Shown one piece after another: positions 63,172-64,000 of a stretch of DNA of 64,000 nucleotides (positions are counted from its first letter, which is position 1; each line of letters starts with the position of its first letter). This DNA comes from Rhodovulum sulfidophilum (GTDB lineage: Bacteria > Pseudomonadota > Alphaproteobacteria > Rhodobacterales > Rhodobacteraceae): positions 496,001 through 560,000 of the forward strand of contig QFPW01000001.1 of the NCBI GenBank assembly GCA_003241785.1. Direction: 5' to 3'. The notes below the pieces were generated by a model, which saw only the letters and a program-made list of their open reading frames with translations, was not told the origin of the DNA and did not search any database. Made by a program: the position numbers and the translations under genes.

Positions 63172-63432
63172 ATGCCCCCGATCACCCTCTACACCACCCC
63201 GACCTGCGGCTATTGCATGGCCGCGAAGCGCCTGCTCGCGAGCAAGGGCGCGCCCTATCAGGAAATCAACGTCGCCGCCGAGCCGGAGCGCCGGGTCGAG
63301 ATGATCCAGCGCGCCAACGGCCGCCGGACGGTGCCGCAGATCTTCATCGCCGAGCGCCATATCGGCGGGTTCGACGACCTCAACGCTCTCGACCGCGCCG
63401 GCGGGCTCGACCCGCTGCTCGCGACCGGCTGA
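63172..63432 (+). CDS. grxC: Glutaredoxin 3
   Basis: An 86-residue glutaredoxin. The active site is TPTCGYCMAAKRLL (residues about 9-22), with CGYC instead of the common CPYC; the cis-Pro segment RTVPQIFIAERHIGGFDDLNAL is normal. It reduces disulfides and glutathione mixed disulfides with NADPH and glutathione. The ATG at 63172 is chosen because the domain starts at once. It forms a likely operon with comF and the nitrilase gene. Confidence 0.95.
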   Translation: MPPITLYTTPTCGYCMAAKRLLASKGAPYQEINVAAEPERRVEMIQRANGRRTVPQIFIAERHIGGFDDLNALDRAGGLDPLLATG

Positions 63433-63439
63433 GGAGGGC

Positions 63440-64000
63440 ATGATGCGCGTCGCCCTGGTCCAGCTCTGCTCCGGCGACGATCCCGCCGCCAACCTGCCCG
63501 TCACCGAGCGGCTGGTGCGCGAGGCGGCCGCCGGGGGCGCCGCGCTCGTCGTGACGCCGGAGGTGACCAATATCGTCTCCTCGAGCCGGGCGCGGCAGAA
63601 GGCGATGCTCCACCACGAGGAGGAGGACACGACGCTGGCGCGGCTGTCCGCCGTCGCGGGCGAGCTCGGGATCTGGCTGGTGATCGGCAGCCTCGCGATC
63701 CTGACGCATGACGCGGACGGGCGTTTCGCCAACCGCTCCTTCCTGATCGCGCCGGACGGCTCGATCGCCGCGCGCTACGACAAGATCCACATGTTCGACG
63801 TGGCGCTCGAAAAGGGCGAATCCTATCGCGAATCCGCCGGTTTCCGGCCCGGGACCCGGGCGGTGATCGCCGACCTGCCCGGCGCGCGGCTCGGCCTCAC
63901 GATCTGCTACGACATGCGTTTCGCGGCGCTCTACCGCGCGCTCGGCCAGGCGGGCGCCGACATCATCACCGTCCCGGCCGCCTTCACCGTGCCGACGGGC
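63440..64000 (+). CDS. Carbon-nitrogen hydrolase (nitrilase superfamily), partial
   Basis: The first 187 codons are in the window and the gene runs off the right edge. It has the Glu-Lys-Cys triad: Glu in ALVVTPEVTNIVSSS, Lys in ARYDKIHMFDVAL and Cys in LGLTICYDMRFAALYRALGQAGADIITVPAAFT. The pattern is close to Nit1/Nit2 omega-amidases that remove deaminated glutathione or 2-oxoglutaramate. It begins 7 bp after grxC with GAGGAGGG overlapping the grxC stop. The ATG at 63440 is followed by a second ATG. Confidence 0.93.
   Translation, partial: MMRVALVQLCSGDDPAANLPVTERLVREAAAGGAALVVTPEVTNIVSSSRARQKAMLHHEEEDTTLARLSAVAGELGIWLVIGSLAILTHDADGRFANRSFLIAPDGSIAARYDKIHMFDVALEKGESYRESAGFRPGTRAVIADLPGARLGLTICYDMRFAALYRALGQAGADIITVPAAFTVPTG

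Overview
The window is about 70% GC with almost no intergenic space, and its gene content points to an alphaproteobacterium of the Rhodobacterales (Paracoccaceae-like). The evidence is an ECF11/RpoE-type sigma factor, an aglEFGAK alpha-glucoside operon, Entner-Doudoroff sugar catabolism, a divergent secA / PpiC-type isomerase - argJ - mutT block, a comF - grxC - nitrilase block, and palindromic intergenic repeats. This assignment is an inference from gene families and order; no 16S gene is present. I see no prophage, insertion sequence, CRISPR array or replication origin. The only RNA gene seen is tRNA-Pro(CGG).

Layout. 1-5.5 kb: gltB 3' end, mtgA, a UPF0114 membrane protein, GST-like gene, queG, a TPR protein and an SDR protein. 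5.6-12.8 kb: cell-envelope genes (YjbH and YjbF-like exopolysaccharide proteins, an L,D-transpeptidase, a CAP-domain lipoprotein, an IalB-like protein), plus an ECF sigma gene overlapping a rhizobial-type asparaginase. 12.9-20.6 kb: rlmN, LysE exporter, second L,D-transpeptidase, leuC, an HSL-type hydrolase, a TMEM175-like protein, and a PACE efflux gene divergent from a LysR regulator. 20.6-31.2 kb: a GT2 / LABN / GT39 lipid-linked sugar module, tRNA-Pro, a DMT transporter divergent from TetR, ung, leuB, an EEP-family protein, two tandem I78-like lipoproteins, and a WecA-type transferase paired with a cis-prenyltransferase.

31.2-47.6 kb is the best-organised part. A LacI-type regulator with a GH1 beta-glucosidase is divergent from a roughly 13.8 kb same-strand array: aglE-F-G-A-K, a PfkB sugar kinase, zwf, pgl, edd, eda, pgi. 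Together these import alpha-glucosides, hydrolyse them in the cytoplasm, phosphorylate a hexose (probably fructose), interconvert F6P and G6P, and oxidise G6P to pyruvate and glyceraldehyde-3-phosphate. LacI-type palindromes lie in the divergent promoter region, and hairpins sit at three internal junctions. Downstream are an Ntn-hydrolase, an RluA-type pseudouridine synthase, a NitT/TauT-type ABC transporter, a glycosyltransferase, DUF1810 and HD-domain genes.

54.2-64 kb is housekeeping: secA, a parvulin-type periplasmic isomerase, argJ, mutT, an orphan 65-codon gene behind a perfect 17-bp palindrome, hemH, a BioC/NDUFAF5-like methyltransferase, comF, grxC and a truncated nitrilase. I did not find a convincing wholly new system. 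The most worthwhile leads are the repeat families (one of which appears to have become coding sequence), the AglR-controlled sugar-to-ED superoperon, the ECF sigma-asparaginase overlap without a visible anti-sigma factor, the three-gene lipid-linked sugar module, and the small orphan genes.
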